Below are positions 34,752-46,330 of a DNA stretch of 64,000 nt, piece after piece. Source of the stretch: Arachis hypogaea. Its lineage: Eukaryota > Streptophyta > Magnoliopsida > Fabales > Fabaceae. The DNA is taken from positions 118,088,449 to 118,152,448 of the forward strand of contig NC_092047.1 in assembly GCF_003086295.3 (NCBI RefSeq). Reading direction: 5' to 3'. Under the pieces are notes generated by a model. It made no database searches. It saw only the letters and a list, made by a program, of their open reading frames with translations, and was not told the DNA's origin. How positions within the stretch are numbered: the first letter of the stretch is position 1; each line of letters starts with the position of its first letter. The position numbers were made by a program, and so were the translations under genes.

Positions 34752-35084
34752 TCGTCATGATAAATGGGATGTTCGAAGTAGATGTTATGATTTTATTTGT
34801 ACCAGGGGGTTTCGTGCTTTTAACTTGGACAGAAACATTCTTAGATGGTGCGAGATTTTTGATATTGGTGATCGTTTCTTGTTCTGGAATTACACCAAAG
34901 TGAGTCTTGTGTCTGCTAAGGGACTCAGACTTGCAGAACCAATTGCATATTTTTCTGCCATGCAAATACTCGTGAGGAGGATATGGGTGTCTTCTTCTTG
35001 GCTGACAGAACCATTAGCCATTTTCCAATAAGTTTTTCTTTGCGGTTTTCGCTTCTGAACATGTGGTCCGATCCTGCTCTTTAG
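34752..35084 (+). pseudogene. F-box/DUF295 C-terminal fragment
   Basis: It starts at the codons for RHDKWDVRSRCYDF, about two thirds into the gene, directly after upstream-type DNA (AACTCACATACAATTGTGAAG), so the F-box and central part are deleted. A further small deletion after LRLAEP shifts the frame, and the tail (NMWSDPAL, TAG 35082-35084) is in another frame. Closest to copy 5. Type A 3' flank. Confidence 0.8.
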
Positions 35085-35217
35085 TTAGTTTGATAAGAAA
35101 TTAGGCCACGCTTAGTTTGTGTATTTTCATTTTGAGAGTTGAGGAATGCTACTCATCATCATCAAAATTTATTGTTTTTTTTATCATCAATTAGTTATTA
35201 ATATTAAACATGTGAAT

Positions 35218-36446
35218 AGCCTTCCTATTTACTACCTCAGTCTGTACAAGATGCCAAAAGCGGTTGCGGATAAGCTGATTGCCCTGCAAAGGCGATTTAT
35301 GTGGTGCAAGGGAGATGGTAATGATGGTATTCCATTAGTTAAGTGGGAGTTAGTTCAAGCACCTAAAAAGGCTGGGGTTTGGAGGTGGGGGATGCGGTGA
35401 TCCGGAACACAGCGCTCTTATTCAAGTGGTGGTGGCGTTTTTCTAAAGAGGAGTGTCCATTGTGGAAAAAGATAGTATGCTCGTGCAACAACCTGAATCC
35501 TGCTGTAATGCTAGTAAATCAGCAGCTACCGATTAAAGGAGGACCCTGGAAAGACATCAGCCAGTTGAACATCAGAGAGCAGAGGATAAAGGACAAAATG
35601 ATTACGGGTATGGCGATGGAAATAGGGAATGGGAGGAGTACCCGGTTTTGGGAAGATAACTGGATGCAAGGTGGTCCTTTGAAGGTTGCATTTCCAAGAC
35701 TATACTCTATCTCGAATCAGCAAGGTTCGATGGTAGGGGATTGTGGATTCTGGGATGGGCTTGAGTGGATTTGGAACTTCCAGTGGCGGAGAGAGTTATT
35801 CCAATGGGAGCTGGAACTTGTTCACCAACTCCATGAGCGGCTAAGACAGGTGAAATTGTCAGATGGAAAAGATGATAATCTGGTTTGGAAGTTTGATAGT
35901 AAAGGGGTATTCTCTACCAAGTCTGTTGTGCAGGTCCTACAGTCGGAGAATCTGTCAGATGAGATAACGAGTTACAGTTTCACAAGTGCTGTTTGGAGAG
36001 GAGTGGTACTGCCGAGGATCGAGCTGTTTGGGTGGTTTGTACTTATTGGCAGAGTGAGTACCAATGAGAGATTGAGTAGAATAGGAATTATTAGGCCCAG
36101 TGATAATCTTTGTGTACTTTGCAAAAAGGAGGTAGAGTCGGTGGAGCATCTATTTCTTCTATGTGAGATAACATGGCAGGTGTGGGATAGTTGGTTGAGG
36201 TCGTTTGGAGAGGTGTGGACTATTCCTGGAACCATAAGGGAACTGTTTGAGAGGTGGACCGGTAGGCATAAGCGGAAACAAGATCAGAAGAAATGGTTGC
36301 CGGGGTTCTTTGCAGTTATTTGGAACATTTGGATGGAACGCAATGCTAGGATCTTTAACAATAAGGAAACAGGTGTGGACTTCGTAATAAGAAAGGCGAT
36401 TCTGAGTTATAACGAATGGACTAAGAGTAATCCTTTGGGTGGTTGA
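35218..36446 (+). pseudogene. LINE D ORF2, C-terminal end, one frameshift
   Basis: The fragment begins after the reverse transcriptase catalytic core. It includes the post-RT region and the zf-RVT finger (CVLCKKEVESVEHLFLLC) and ends with FNNKETGVDF ... WTKSNPLGG, TGA. One G is missing in GGCTGGGGTTTGGAGGTGG (near 35372-35380) relative to LINE A, shifting the frame once. Otherwise it is open for 355 codons. Confidence 0.85.
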
Positions 36447-36541
36447 GGCATTGCCGAAAGCTTCAAAATTTATGTATTTTCTAAGTTTTTCTGTTTGTCG
36501 TTGCTCCACATTAGTGTGTTGAGCTTATGTTGATTCAAAAA
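35218..36541 (+). mobile_element. LINE D: 5'-truncated LINE with 18-bp target duplication
   Basis: Exact 18-bp duplications AATATTAAACATGTGAAT lie at 35200-35217 and 36542-36559. The 1324-bp body carries only the end of ORF2, the 3' UTR and a short A tail. The protein matches LINE A closely (SLYKMPKAVA.KLIALQRRF), so both are one subfamily. The exact duplications suggest a recent insertion. Confidence 0.9.
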
Positions 36542-37485
36542 AATATTAAACATGTGAATTAAAGTATATTATTGGATTATTAAAATAAAGTAATTAAGTT
36601 GATAGAAAAAAGTAATTACCAAAAATAATAAATTCTAATAATTTTTTAGCATTTTCTGTTTAGAATTTTTTTATTTTAGAATTTTATCAAGAATGAAAAC
36701 AAAAAAAATATATTTTTTTTATAAAATTCTAAAGATAAAGCGTTCAAGATGAAAACAAAAATTAAAAATACAACTAAACACAATACAAAAACCTTCATTC
36801 TTATTATTCTTTGTAATAATGACAAATTGTGGTATGGTCTTAATTTTGACATAGCATAATGTTTATTTATATTGATTTATTCTTGCATTTATATAGACAA
36901 CTAAATAAATTAGTCACCACATATTTATCTGAAAAATACAACTTTTAACTTGTTGCAATCTGAATGTAAATACACAGATTGTATTTCAACAAATTTATAG
37001 TTTGAATGCAACTAAGCCACCAGCCATACATATATGTGAACACATAAAACTAGAAGCATTTTAACCATTAAAACGATGAGTTTCATCAAATTTGATAAAT
37101 TAGTTTCTAAATTCATTAAATGTTGTTAACAAAGATGAATTTAAAGACTAATACAAATTTCAATTATAAATTTAAGAGTCAAATTTGTGTCAATTAAAAA
37201 TTTATATAATTTAAATTCAACATCAAATTTTAAGATCTAAATTAAAGATTAACTTGAACAAACTATTTTGTTCATACCAAGTCCTACAAAAGTATATTAC
37301 ACCTTAACCATGTAAGTAGTATTTACGGTGTGTTTAATTTGTGTTTTAAGAAAAATAGTGAAAGACAAAACTTCTTCACATACAAGTACCAAAGAATAAA
37401 AATTTGTGTCCAATGATAGAAGGGATACATATTTTGTGTTAAAATAGCGGAAGAAGAACAAAAGAGACATTGATACAAGGAGTTG

Positions 37486-37518
37486 ACGGTAACGGTGACG
37501 GTGACGGTGACGGTGACT
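37486..37518. repeat. (GGTGAC)n hexanucleotide microsatellite
   Basis: Five near-perfect GGTGAC units with one GGTAAC at the left edge. The corresponding place in other flank copies (for example 47070-47085) has only GGTGATTGG, so the expansion is local. Confidence 0.75.
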
Positions 37519-37928
37519 GTGAAGGCTTGGGAATTATGGACGAAAAAAGTTAAGCATAGTAACAAACTAACAATTAATCTGAAGTTGAAAATTTAGCGTT
37601 GATTGTGGATGCCTGTTCATGCCTTGCACTTCTCTAATGTAGTGAAAGTGTTTGTTTAGTTAGTTAGTCCAAGGATTGGTTGTATTTGAGTTTTTATTAT
37701 TTACAAGTAGATATAAAAAAAATAGTAGCTCCCAACATTGAAAAAATTCTATGACCTTATCTAAAATAAGGATATTAAAACAATTACAATTTAAGATTTT
37801 CATAATCGAAGTTTGAGTAGTTTTTTTCTAACTTTTTATAGAATACAACAGTCTATCTATATGGCAGGCATATAATTAGGATAGAATATCATTGACCAAA
37901 ATATTTATAGCAAGACAAAATCGTTATA

Positions 37929-38018
37929 GCCAATGAACGCTTAAATGGCATAGTCTTCCTGTACTCATCTAAGAGGTTGCGGGTTCGAGTTTCATATCTT
38001 TGATAAAAAAAAAAAAAA
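37929..38018 (+). mobile_element. tRNA-derived SINE copy 4
   Basis: It begins GCCAATGAACGCTTAAATGG, has a well-preserved B box (GGTTGCGGGTTCGAGTTTC) and a 14-base A tail. Short direct repeats related to GACAAAATCGTTATA lie on both sides. Confidence 0.7.
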
Positions 38019-38032
38019 GACAATCGTTATAT

Positions 38033-38092
38033 GCCAATGAGTTATAGCTAAAATGGCATAGTCTCTCCATACTCAATTATAAGAGATAAATT
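38033..38092 (+). mobile_element. tRNA-derived SINE copy 5 (truncated)
   Basis: It starts GCCAATGAGTTATAGC directly after the target repeat of copy 4 and breaks off before the B box (CTCAATTATAAGAG). It lies head to tail with copy 4. Confidence 0.55.
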
Positions 38093-38645
38093 TAAAATAA
38101 AATTTTTTTAAAATTGATTTGATTTGATTTAAAATGAATTGAAAATAAATTATTGTGTTTAGAATTAATGATGTCAAATTTTATAAATTGATATAATAAT
38201 TTGATTTTATATTATTTACTACTCAGTTTTTTGTTACTAATATTCTTATTTTTTATATTAATATCTAAAACGTAAAAAAAATTTATGGTTTAACCAGTCA
38301 AATCATTCTAATTCTAACTAAATTTTATTTAAAAAAATTAAGTAATTTAAATTTAGTTATAATCTTAATTCATGGGATTTACAAATTAATTCAATTTCTA
38401 TTTTAAAATTAATATCAATTTGAATTTAATTATATTCCAAGAAGATCTTTAATTATAAATTATTTTTATTGTATATTATAAATGTGATTAGAATAAATAT
38501 AGATAGAATCTTTTTTAAATTTTAAATTTTAATTTTTACATTTTTTTTTATAAAATTTAAATTATAATAGAGTTGCCTTATGTTGGCTATTTGTAGGGAA
38601 ATTGTTTTTCTGTAATTTTTCATATTTCAAATTAGTTTCGACAGA

Positions 38646-38654
38646 TGAGTCACC
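38646..38654 (+). promoter_or_regulatory. TGAGTCACC box before F-box copy 7
   Basis: The class II motif lies 51 bases before the start codon, followed by TTGATTAAATCATTAAGC. Confidence 0.35.
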
Positions 38655-38696
38655 TTGATTAAATCATTAAGCTAACAATTGATCCATCATCTTCCG

Positions 38697-39962
38697 ATGG
38701 GTTGGATGAATTTGCCTCTAGAATTGTTAGAATTAATTTTCCAAAGGCTATGTTTGGATGATGCCATGAATTGTCGTGCCACATGCTGCTCATGGCGAAA
38801 GGCCGCTGACGCCATATTTACATCTCAGCTTCCATTGATGCTCTCTCTTTCAACACCATCTAAATCTTCATACAACTGGCCATGGATCTTAAAATCATAT
38901 AACAGCTTTGGAAGCTTATCCGCCCCATGGAGCAACCATGATTCCACTGTGCTGACTGAAACATGGCCCCAAAGAATAAACCCTAACGATATTAACAGGG
39001 TTCACTCTGTGCAAGGGTGGTTGATGTTCAATATCTTTCATCATGTGAGCGACAAGGACCAAACTTTCTCTGAGCTTTCATTTTTCAACCCGTTTTCTCG
39101 TGCCAGATTCAAGCTTCCAAAACTGTTCTTGTTTTCTGGAAAGCCGACTTATTATCAAGTTCGTGTTGCATTCAATTCGGCACCACCGGGATCTGAGGAG
39201 TTCGTTGTTGCTTTCTTGTGTGTGTTTAGCGGTCAAGAAGAATTGTACGACTTCATTAGACGAAAACATACGAAGCAAAGGCTAGCTTTTATCAAATTGA
39301 AGCAAGGATCATGGATAGAATCCATTGAAGCCGCTGAAATCTTCTCTGATATTGAAGTTCATGGTGATAATAAACTGTATGGTCTTACCGTCAAACATAA
39401 GACAAGTGTTGTGTTCGTGTTTACCCTAGATAATTATGGTGATGACCATGTCGTCGAACGATTGGTTATGCTAAATACCATACAAAATATTGTTGTTGGC
39501 ACATTTGATAATTTTTGTGAAGAACGAAATCATCAAATGGTAATGGACACTAGCACAGGGGAGTTGTTGCTAGTTCGTCATGAATCTCGAAATGGATGGT
39601 ACGACTCAATTCATACAAAAGGGTTTAGTGTTTTTAAGTTGGACAGAAGCAATCTTAGATGGTGTGAGATTTTTGACATTGGTGATCGTTTCTTGTTCTG
39701 GGATTACACAAAGGTAAGTCTTGTATCTACCAAGGGACTCAGACTTACAGAACAGTTTAAGCAGGGCAATTGTATATTTTTCTGCCATTCAAATAGTCAC
39801 CAGGAGTGGAAGTATCCAATATCAAATATTGATGATCTATTTCAATTTAAAAAACATGGTATGGGTGTCTTCTTCTTGGCTGATAGAACCATTAGCTATT
39901 TTCCAATTAGTTCTTCTATGCCGTTTCCATTTCTGAACATGTGGTTCAGTCCTGCTCCTTAA
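38697..39962 (+). CDS. F-box protein with DUF295-like C-terminal region (copy 7, intact)
   Basis: A single exon of 421 residues from the ATG of MGWMNLPLELLELIFQRL. The frame is open six codons further upstream but without an ATG. F-box at about residues 4-44 (CRATCCSWRKAADAIF). The variable segment is long (TPSKSSYNWPWILKSYN). The C-terminal DUF295-like region ends GVFFLADRTISYF ... NMWFSPAP. The loop before it carries SHQEWKYPISNIDDLFQ, a divergent form of the copy 2/3 segment. Class II upstream, type C 3' flank without the SINE. Predicted SCF substrate receptor; target unknown. Confidence 0.87.
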   Translation: MGWMNLPLELLELIFQRLCLDDAMNCRATCCSWRKAADAIFTSQLPLMLSLSTPSKSSYNWPWILKSYNSFGSLSAPWSNHDSTVLTETWPQRINPNDINRVHSVQGWLMFNIFHHVSDKDQTFSELSFFNPFSRARFKLPKLFLFSGKPTYYQVRVAFNSAPPGSEEFVVAFLCVFSGQEELYDFIRRKHTKQRLAFIKLKQGSWIESIEAAEIFSDIEVHGDNKLYGLTVKHKTSVVFVFTLDNYGDDHVVERLVMLNTIQNIVVGTFDNFCEERNHQMVMDTSTGELLLVRHESRNGWYDSIHTKGFSVFKLDRSNLRWCEIFDIGDRFLFWDYTKVSLVSTKGLRLTEQFKQGNCIFFCHSNSHQEWKYPISNIDDLFQFKKHGMGVFFLADRTISYFPISSSMPFPFLNMWFSPAP

Positions 39963-41180
39963 TTGGTTTGATAAGAAATCTTAGTTTGCTTTTTTATTTT
40001 TTATTTTTAGTATTTTTAACTTTTTTTAAATTTTACTGAGAATAAAATTAGAAAATAGGATAATTTTAATGTTTTTACTTTTTTTTTCATAAAATTCTAA
40101 AAATAAAGCACTCCATGTGAAAACAGAAAATATAAAAATACAACTAAACCTAGGACAAAACATTTTATTCTTATTATTCTTGTAACCATGACAATTTGTG
40201 ATTTGATCTTAATTTTGACCTAGCATAATATTTATTTATCTTAATTTATTCTTGCATTTATATAGGCAGCTAATTAATATATGAACACGTTAGCCACCAA
40301 CCATACTATATGCAAATACACAAGTTTTAATTTTTTACCTAACTTTGTTCATATGACCATGTATGTTTACATTCCTCCAAAAATTCACCACACAACCTTA
40401 GCTTCCTTAGCTTATTTGATTAAATCTTGAACATTTTTTATAAATGTTCTTTCTTCAAATTTGTATCACTTAGAAGTCAAAATTTGATCATCTTGTGTCT
40501 AAATTAATTTTATTTTTTTTCACACTAATATGATAGTTCACTTGTTACCAGAGTTTAAGGATAATACAATTTTCAATTTAGGTACTTCTTTTTAACATAT
40601 TTTCACCATTGTTGTGGTAAGGACAATGTGATGTGGGGAAACAAATAAACTTGAAAAAAAAATAGGACAGTGTCATTGTTCTTGTGTAAACAAGATATTT
40701 GATTATTTGTGTCAAGTTAATTTGATTGCTTTATAGATTCATAGATAAAACCAAGGTGAAAAAGGATTTTTAAATGAATAAGGTGTATGTTTGGATATTT
40801 TTTTTAGATTTATATAGTTAAACATCAAAGTAATTTTAAATGATAATATAATGTAAAAAAAAATTCAATTCGAACCGGCTTGATGGTTCAATTCACTCGT
40901 CAGCTTAAATAAATGTTGGAATTTCGAATTTTATTTTATGCATGCAGCAACTCATTCATTGGCTAGCAGAAAGCAGCAGACCCCCATTGGCCAGCACTCC
41001 TGCTCCTTAATTAGAAATAATTTTGAAAGATATTTTTTTATAGAAAAAACTTTTGTGATTAGCAATTTTTAATATTTTTTTTTATTATTTAACCAAAAAA
41101 ATATTAAATTATTTTTAATATAAGTACAAACTATAATATAAGTACAAATTATTTTTTTTATTAAATTATTTTTTTTCTCT
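39963..41180. other. Type C 3' flank and a shared flank block
   Basis: No gene is seen. It resembles 33438-34500 but lacks the SINE, then 47200-47530 and 62900-63100 (CAATTCACTCG ... CATTGGC). It ends in AT-rich DNA like 18060-18240, where LINE B is inserted. Confidence 0.45.
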
Positions 41181-44100
41181 GTGAAACTAAAAACCAATCT
41201 CGAAATGTCGAACAGAAAATCAGATCTTGTGGATATTCAAGTTTCACCATTGTAGACCCAAGTGGCTTAGCAGGGGGCATTGCATTAGCATGGAAGGATT
41301 ATATGGAGGTGAGAATACTCTCAACAACTTCTTACTCTATTGTTGCCACAGTAAAGGACGAGGGTAAGAATCTGGTGTGGGGGCTGGTCGGGGTGTATCT
41401 CAGCACTAACGAACAAGTACGTGTTAGGCAATATGAGGAGCTATCAGGCAATCTCTCACAATTTGGGGATAATCTCATTATTATGGGGATTTCAACGCGA
41501 TACGTACACAAAATGAAAAGGAAGGGGGCAATCTTCGCACGTCGGTTTCCATGAATAACTTCAATGGCTTCATTAATGATAACAGATTGATGGACCTTGG
41601 GATGATGGGTCAGCCATTTACTTAGACCAATAGGAGGAGTGGAGAGCATCTAATCAGGGAGAGAATTGACCGTTTCTTGACAGGTCAAGTGTGGAGAAGT
41701 GCTTATACCTCGGCAGTGGTTAGAAAGTTGGCTGAAAATGGTTCTGACCACGCTCCACTATTGCTGGAATCTGATCCACCAACCTGGTCCACAAAGAGAA
41801 GATTCAAATTCCAAGCTCGATGGTGTGAAGAGGAGGAGGTTCGACAGATTGTTATCGAAGCCTGGAAAACAGAAATTCAAGGCTCTCCGATGTTTTCTTT
41901 AGCTCAGAAACTGAAGATATGTCGCCACCGTTTAGTCCTATGGCAGCAACAAGGTAGAAACAATTCAAGGAAGGAAAGTGCTGAAATCTCGGCCAAACTA
42001 GACCAGCTTCGGAATGAAGGCATTTATGGGGGTATAGAGTTGGTTGAACTGGAAAAAAAATTGGAGGATGAACTAAACAAGGAAGAGAGTTATTGGAGAG
42101 AGAAATCCAGGTGTAAATGGCTGAAAGAAGGGGATAAAAATACGAGATATTTTCACCAAAAGTGTCAAGTCAGGAACCGGAAAAACAAAATCTGGGGATT
42201 GACCACCACTAATGGTGAGATGGTTTCGGACCCTGAGAGAATAGCCAAGGTAGCTGAATGTTATTTTAAAGATATTTTTTCAACTTCAAATCCAGAGGAA
42301 CCGAATTACTTGTTTGATGAGTTCACCCCTTCGGTTACAGCTTCCATGAACCGAGGATTGGTAAGGCCAGTTACTATTGAGGAGACAAAGAGAGCTACCT
42401 TCTCTGTTTGTGCGCAAAGTGCCCCTGGAGAGGATGGTTTCACAGCAAAATTTTTTCAATTCTTCTGGGATATTATCGGTGGAGATGTGTTCAAAGCAGT
42501 GGGTAGTTTCTTTGGTGGTGGACGGATGCTTAAAGGCTTCAATCATACTCAAATATGCTTGATTCCTAAGATCCCAGATGCTAGAGAAATGACACAGGTC
42601 AGACCTATTAGCCTATCTTCAGTATTCTACAAGATTCTCTCAAAAATTCTGGTTCATCGACTTCAAAACTCCATGAATAAAATAGTGAGTTCAAACCAGA
42701 GTGCCTTTTTGAAGGGTAGGCTTATTTCTGATAACATTCTCATTGCTCATGAATGTATGCACTATTTGAAAACTAAGAAGACAGGATTGGAATGTGAAAT
42801 GGCGCTCAAATTGGATATGAGCAAAGCTTATGATAGGGTAGAATGGAAGTTTCTATGGTTTATCATGGAAAAAATAGGCTTTGCCCCTAGGTGGATTTCT
42901 TGGATCCAAGAATTAGTCACCACTGTTTCTTACTCTGTTATGGTGGAAGGTCAACCATTTGGCTTCTTCAGGCCAACAAGGGGTATTCGTCAAGGAGATC
43001 CCTTGTCACCGTATCTTTTTCTTCTTTGCGCAGAAGGTCTTTCCTATCTGCTACACAAGGCAGAGCAAAACAGGACTATTCAGGGGATTCAGATTCACAG
43101 GAGGAGTCCCAGTGTTAATCACCTACTGTTTGCCGACGATTCTATCCTATTTAGTAAAGCTTCAGAGGAGACATGTTCTAACATTTTGGCTCTTCTCCAT
43201 GACTATGAAATAACCAGTGGTCAGAAAGTCAATCTCGATAAGTCTGCTATTTTCTTCAGTCATAACACCCCTACTAATATTCGTCAAGAATTGGCAACCT
43301 CTCTTAATATTAGACATGTGGGTGCCCAGGATAAATACCTGGGATTGCCATCAGTGGTTCAACGTTCAAAGAGAGCGACCTTTGGAGCCATTAAAGATAA
43401 AGTTCAGAAACGGGTCCAAGCGTGGAAAAGAAATCTCCTTTCAGCAGGTGGAAGGCATGTTCTCATTAAAGCAGTTGGTGAAGCGATTCCGGTGTATACT
43501 CTATCTTGCTTCCGATTACCAGATTCACTTTTGGAGGAGATTCATCGGATCTTGATGCAATTCTGGTGGGGTCAAAAGGGTTCAGAGCGCAAGATGGCTT
43601 GGGTTAGCTGGGATATGATGTCGAGGCCTAAGAAAGAAGGAGGGCTGGGTTTTAAAGACCTAAGAGCACATAATATGGCACTCCTTAGAAAGCAATTTTG
43701 GAGAGTCACCATCAACCCAAATTCTTTGCTGTCCAAAATGCTAAAAGGAAAATATTTTCGTTATACAACCTCACTCACAGCTGATAAAGGATCACAGGCT
43801 TCTTGGGGTTGGCAAAGTCTGCTAGAAGGAAGAAAAGTTGTGGAAAAAGGTATTAACTGGAGCATAGGTTTGGGTTCTAATGTTCGTCTATGGTCTGAAC
43901 CTTGGTTACCTCCCCCATATCCATTTATTCCTAATTGCAGCAACAACACAGATACAAGTGTCTACTGGGTCAAGGATTTACTTACAGTGGATCGACAATG
44001 GAAGCAAGAGCTGATAGAAGAAATTTTTCCTCCGGAGACAGCAACCCGTATCCTCTCCACTCCGTTGAATGCCGATGGTGTTGATAAACTCCAGTGGATC

Positions 44101-44625
44101 TGGAACAAAAGAAAACAATATGATGTCTCTTCTGGATACACGATAGCATACAATTTCTTTCATGTTCCAACAGCACAACTTTCCCCTTTGTTGCAAAATC
44201 AGGTAATTTGGAAGCAGATTTGGGGATTAAAGATTCAAACTAAGCTTCAGATTTTTCTATGGAGGGCTATTCATGAAAGGTTACGTGTGATGCATGTCAT
44301 CCACAGCAGATTTTCAACCACCTTGCCCCTTTGCCAAAGATGCAAAATGGAAGATGAAACAATTACCCATTGCCTCTTTCACTGTGGCCCTGCCGTAGCG
44401 ACCTGGAACACCCTCTGTCCTGCTGCGACTGTTACTCGTAATGGATCTCCTGATTTTGTGTCGTGGTGGCTGCGGGTCACCACCAGAAACCAGGGCGGTG
44501 CCGAGACACTTGCTCAAGTTGTGAGGGTCTGTTGGGAAATTTGGAAAGCTCGAAACAGAGAAGTGTTTGAAGGAAAGAAGACTACAGTAGAAGAGATAAC
44601 TGATGCAGTGATGCGGTACCATTGA
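41181..44625 (+). pseudogene. LINE B ORF2: endonuclease-reverse transcriptase, nearly intact RT
   Basis: The endonuclease part lacks its N-terminus. A missing G in ATTATGGGGATTTCAACG (near 41484-41490) destroys the GDFNAI motif by frameshift, and a TAG at 41623-41625 replaces a Trp in FTWTNRR. From there to TGA 44623-44625 about 1000 codons stay open. They hold the reverse transcriptase (VRPISLSSVFYKILSK, KLDMSKAYDRVEW, RGIRQGDPLSPYLF, FADDSILF near 43129) and a zf-RVT finger (CQRCKMEDETITHCLFHC near 44332). The RT catalytic residues are intact; the endonuclease is not. Confidence 0.88.
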
Positions 44626-44812
44626 GAAGAAACTAAGGATTCAGCACATATCCTCATGTTTCGTTTCCTTTCTCCTTAGCCATATATGTTTTTTTATTGT
44701 GTCATCCACAGTGGAAATTCCCAATTGCTTCGCGTTTGTCCCTCTTTGGACATTTGTTTCTTTTTTGAAGGAATAAAATTTAAGTTACCTTTGGAAAAAA
44801 AAAAAAAAAAAA
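41181..44812 (+). mobile_element. LINE B: 5'-truncated L1-type LINE
   Basis: It starts abruptly inside the endonuclease coding region (GTGAAACTAAAAACCAATC, matching 49804-49823 of LINE C) and ends in an 18-base A tail (44795-44812). Flanking DNA on both sides belongs to the same block that is uninterrupted at 18130-18360. No clear target duplication was found. It is related to LINE C and distinct from LINEs A and D. Confidence 0.85.
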
Positions 44813-45344
44813 CTATATTAATTTATATGTATAAAATTTTAATAAATATAAATTATTATTAATAAAAATAAGAATATTTATTATTATTAGCTATATAATA
44901 TTAGTTATTGAATAAATCTATTTGAGAAGTTTTCATCGCTAAAAATTTGCCATTATCTATGAAATTCTGGTCAAACATCTTCTGGTAAAGTGATAAACAG
45001 AGATATTATCGTAGATATTGAGTTATTACGATTTTTTAAATGAAAAAGTTTATAGAAGCTATTATATCATAAGTCAACTCAAGTTATCTTTTTATATTTT
45101 TAGTTTTGAAATTTGAAAAATAAGGATCGTAAAAGATTGTTTTTTTTTTTTATAACAAATTTCATATTTTTTAATTAATTAATTCTAGTTGATTATCTTT
45201 ATAATTAATTTTCTAGCAGAATATTTTTAAATTTACAGGTAATCAATAAACACATAAATATATGCTGGTTTTGTAGAAATTTCTATAATACATGCATTAA
45301 AAAAGTTCTATGATCTAATAATTTATCTAAAATAAGAATATCAA
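44813..45344. other. AT-rich flank, continuation of the block cut by LINE B
   Basis: No gene is seen. It is collinear with 18160-18770. Confidence 0.4.
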
Positions 45345-46330
45345 GACAATTACAATTACATTAAAGATTTAAGATTTTCATATTCAAAGTTTGAAAAAAA
45401 AATTTAACTTATTAGTTACTGTCAATAGAACCGATTACTTATATGGTAGGCATATTAAAAAAATAGAACGTCTTACTTAAAATATGTTTGAAATAGAGCA
45501 TTTTTAAAATTGATTTGATTTGATTTAAAATGAATTAAGAATAAATTACTATGTTTGAAATTAATAATATAAAATTTTACAAATTGATAGAATAATTTAG
45601 ACAATTACAATTACATTAAAAATTTAAGATTTTCATATTCAAAGTTTATAAAAAAGAAAATTTAACTTATTAGTTACTGTCAATAATAGGACTGCCTGCC
45701 TATAGGCACATCAATGAAATAGACTTACTTAAAATATGTTTGAAATAGAGCATTTTTAAAATTGATTTGATTTAAAATGAATTGAAAATAAATTACTATG
45801 ATTGAAATTAATAATATAAAATTTTACAAATTAATAGAATAATTTAGACAATTACAATTACATTAAAGATTTAAGATTTTCATATTCAAAGTTTGAAAAA
45901 AAAAAAATTAACTTATTAGTTACTGCCAATAGAGCCGCCTACCTATATGGTAGGCACATTAATGAAATAGAACGTCCTACTTAAAATATGTTTGAAATAG
46001 AGCATTTTCAAAATTGATTTGATTTAAAATGAATTAAAAATAAATTACTATGTTTGAAATTAATAATATAAAATTTTACAAATTGATAGAATAATTTAGA
46101 CAATTACATTAAAGATTTAAGATTTTCATATTCAAAGTTTAAAAAAAAAATTTAACTTATTAGGCACTGCCAATAGAGCCGCCTACTTATATGGTAGGCA
46201 CATCAACGAAATAGAACGTCTTACCTAAAATATGTTTGAAATAGAACATTTAAAATGAATTGAAAAGAAATTATTATTATGTTTGAAATTAATAATATAA
46301 AATTTTATAAATTGATAGAATAATTTAATT
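45345..46330. repeat. Tandem array, four units of about 250 bp
   Basis: The segment GACAATTACAATTACATTAA restarts at 45345, 45600, 45847 and, slightly shortened, 46099, giving spacings of 255, 247 and 252. Each unit includes a short palindrome of the type GCCTACCTATATGGTAGGC. Single copies of the unit occur in class II upstream blocks (for example 18750-18850, 37770-37870, 54510-54620), so the array is a local expansion. Confidence 0.85.

Larger units (their letters stand above)
36560..38696. other. Type A flank, then class II upstream block
   Basis: No gene is seen. It is collinear with 11600-12150 and 12980-13100 (without the hAT element), then with 18700-19160. It contains a (GGTGAC)n repeat and two adjacent SINE copies. 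The reverse ORF at 37323-37565 is a translation of the repeat. Confidence 0.45.

Noticed and set aside
37323..37565. Reverse ORF with repeated Val-Thr
   Set aside because: It is a translation of the GGTGAC microsatellite and surrounding spacer; no domain or gene context.
40985..41015. CCTGCTCCTTAATTAG resembling the F-box gene end
   Set aside because: Only about 15 bases match and neighbours do not; too short to call a fragment.
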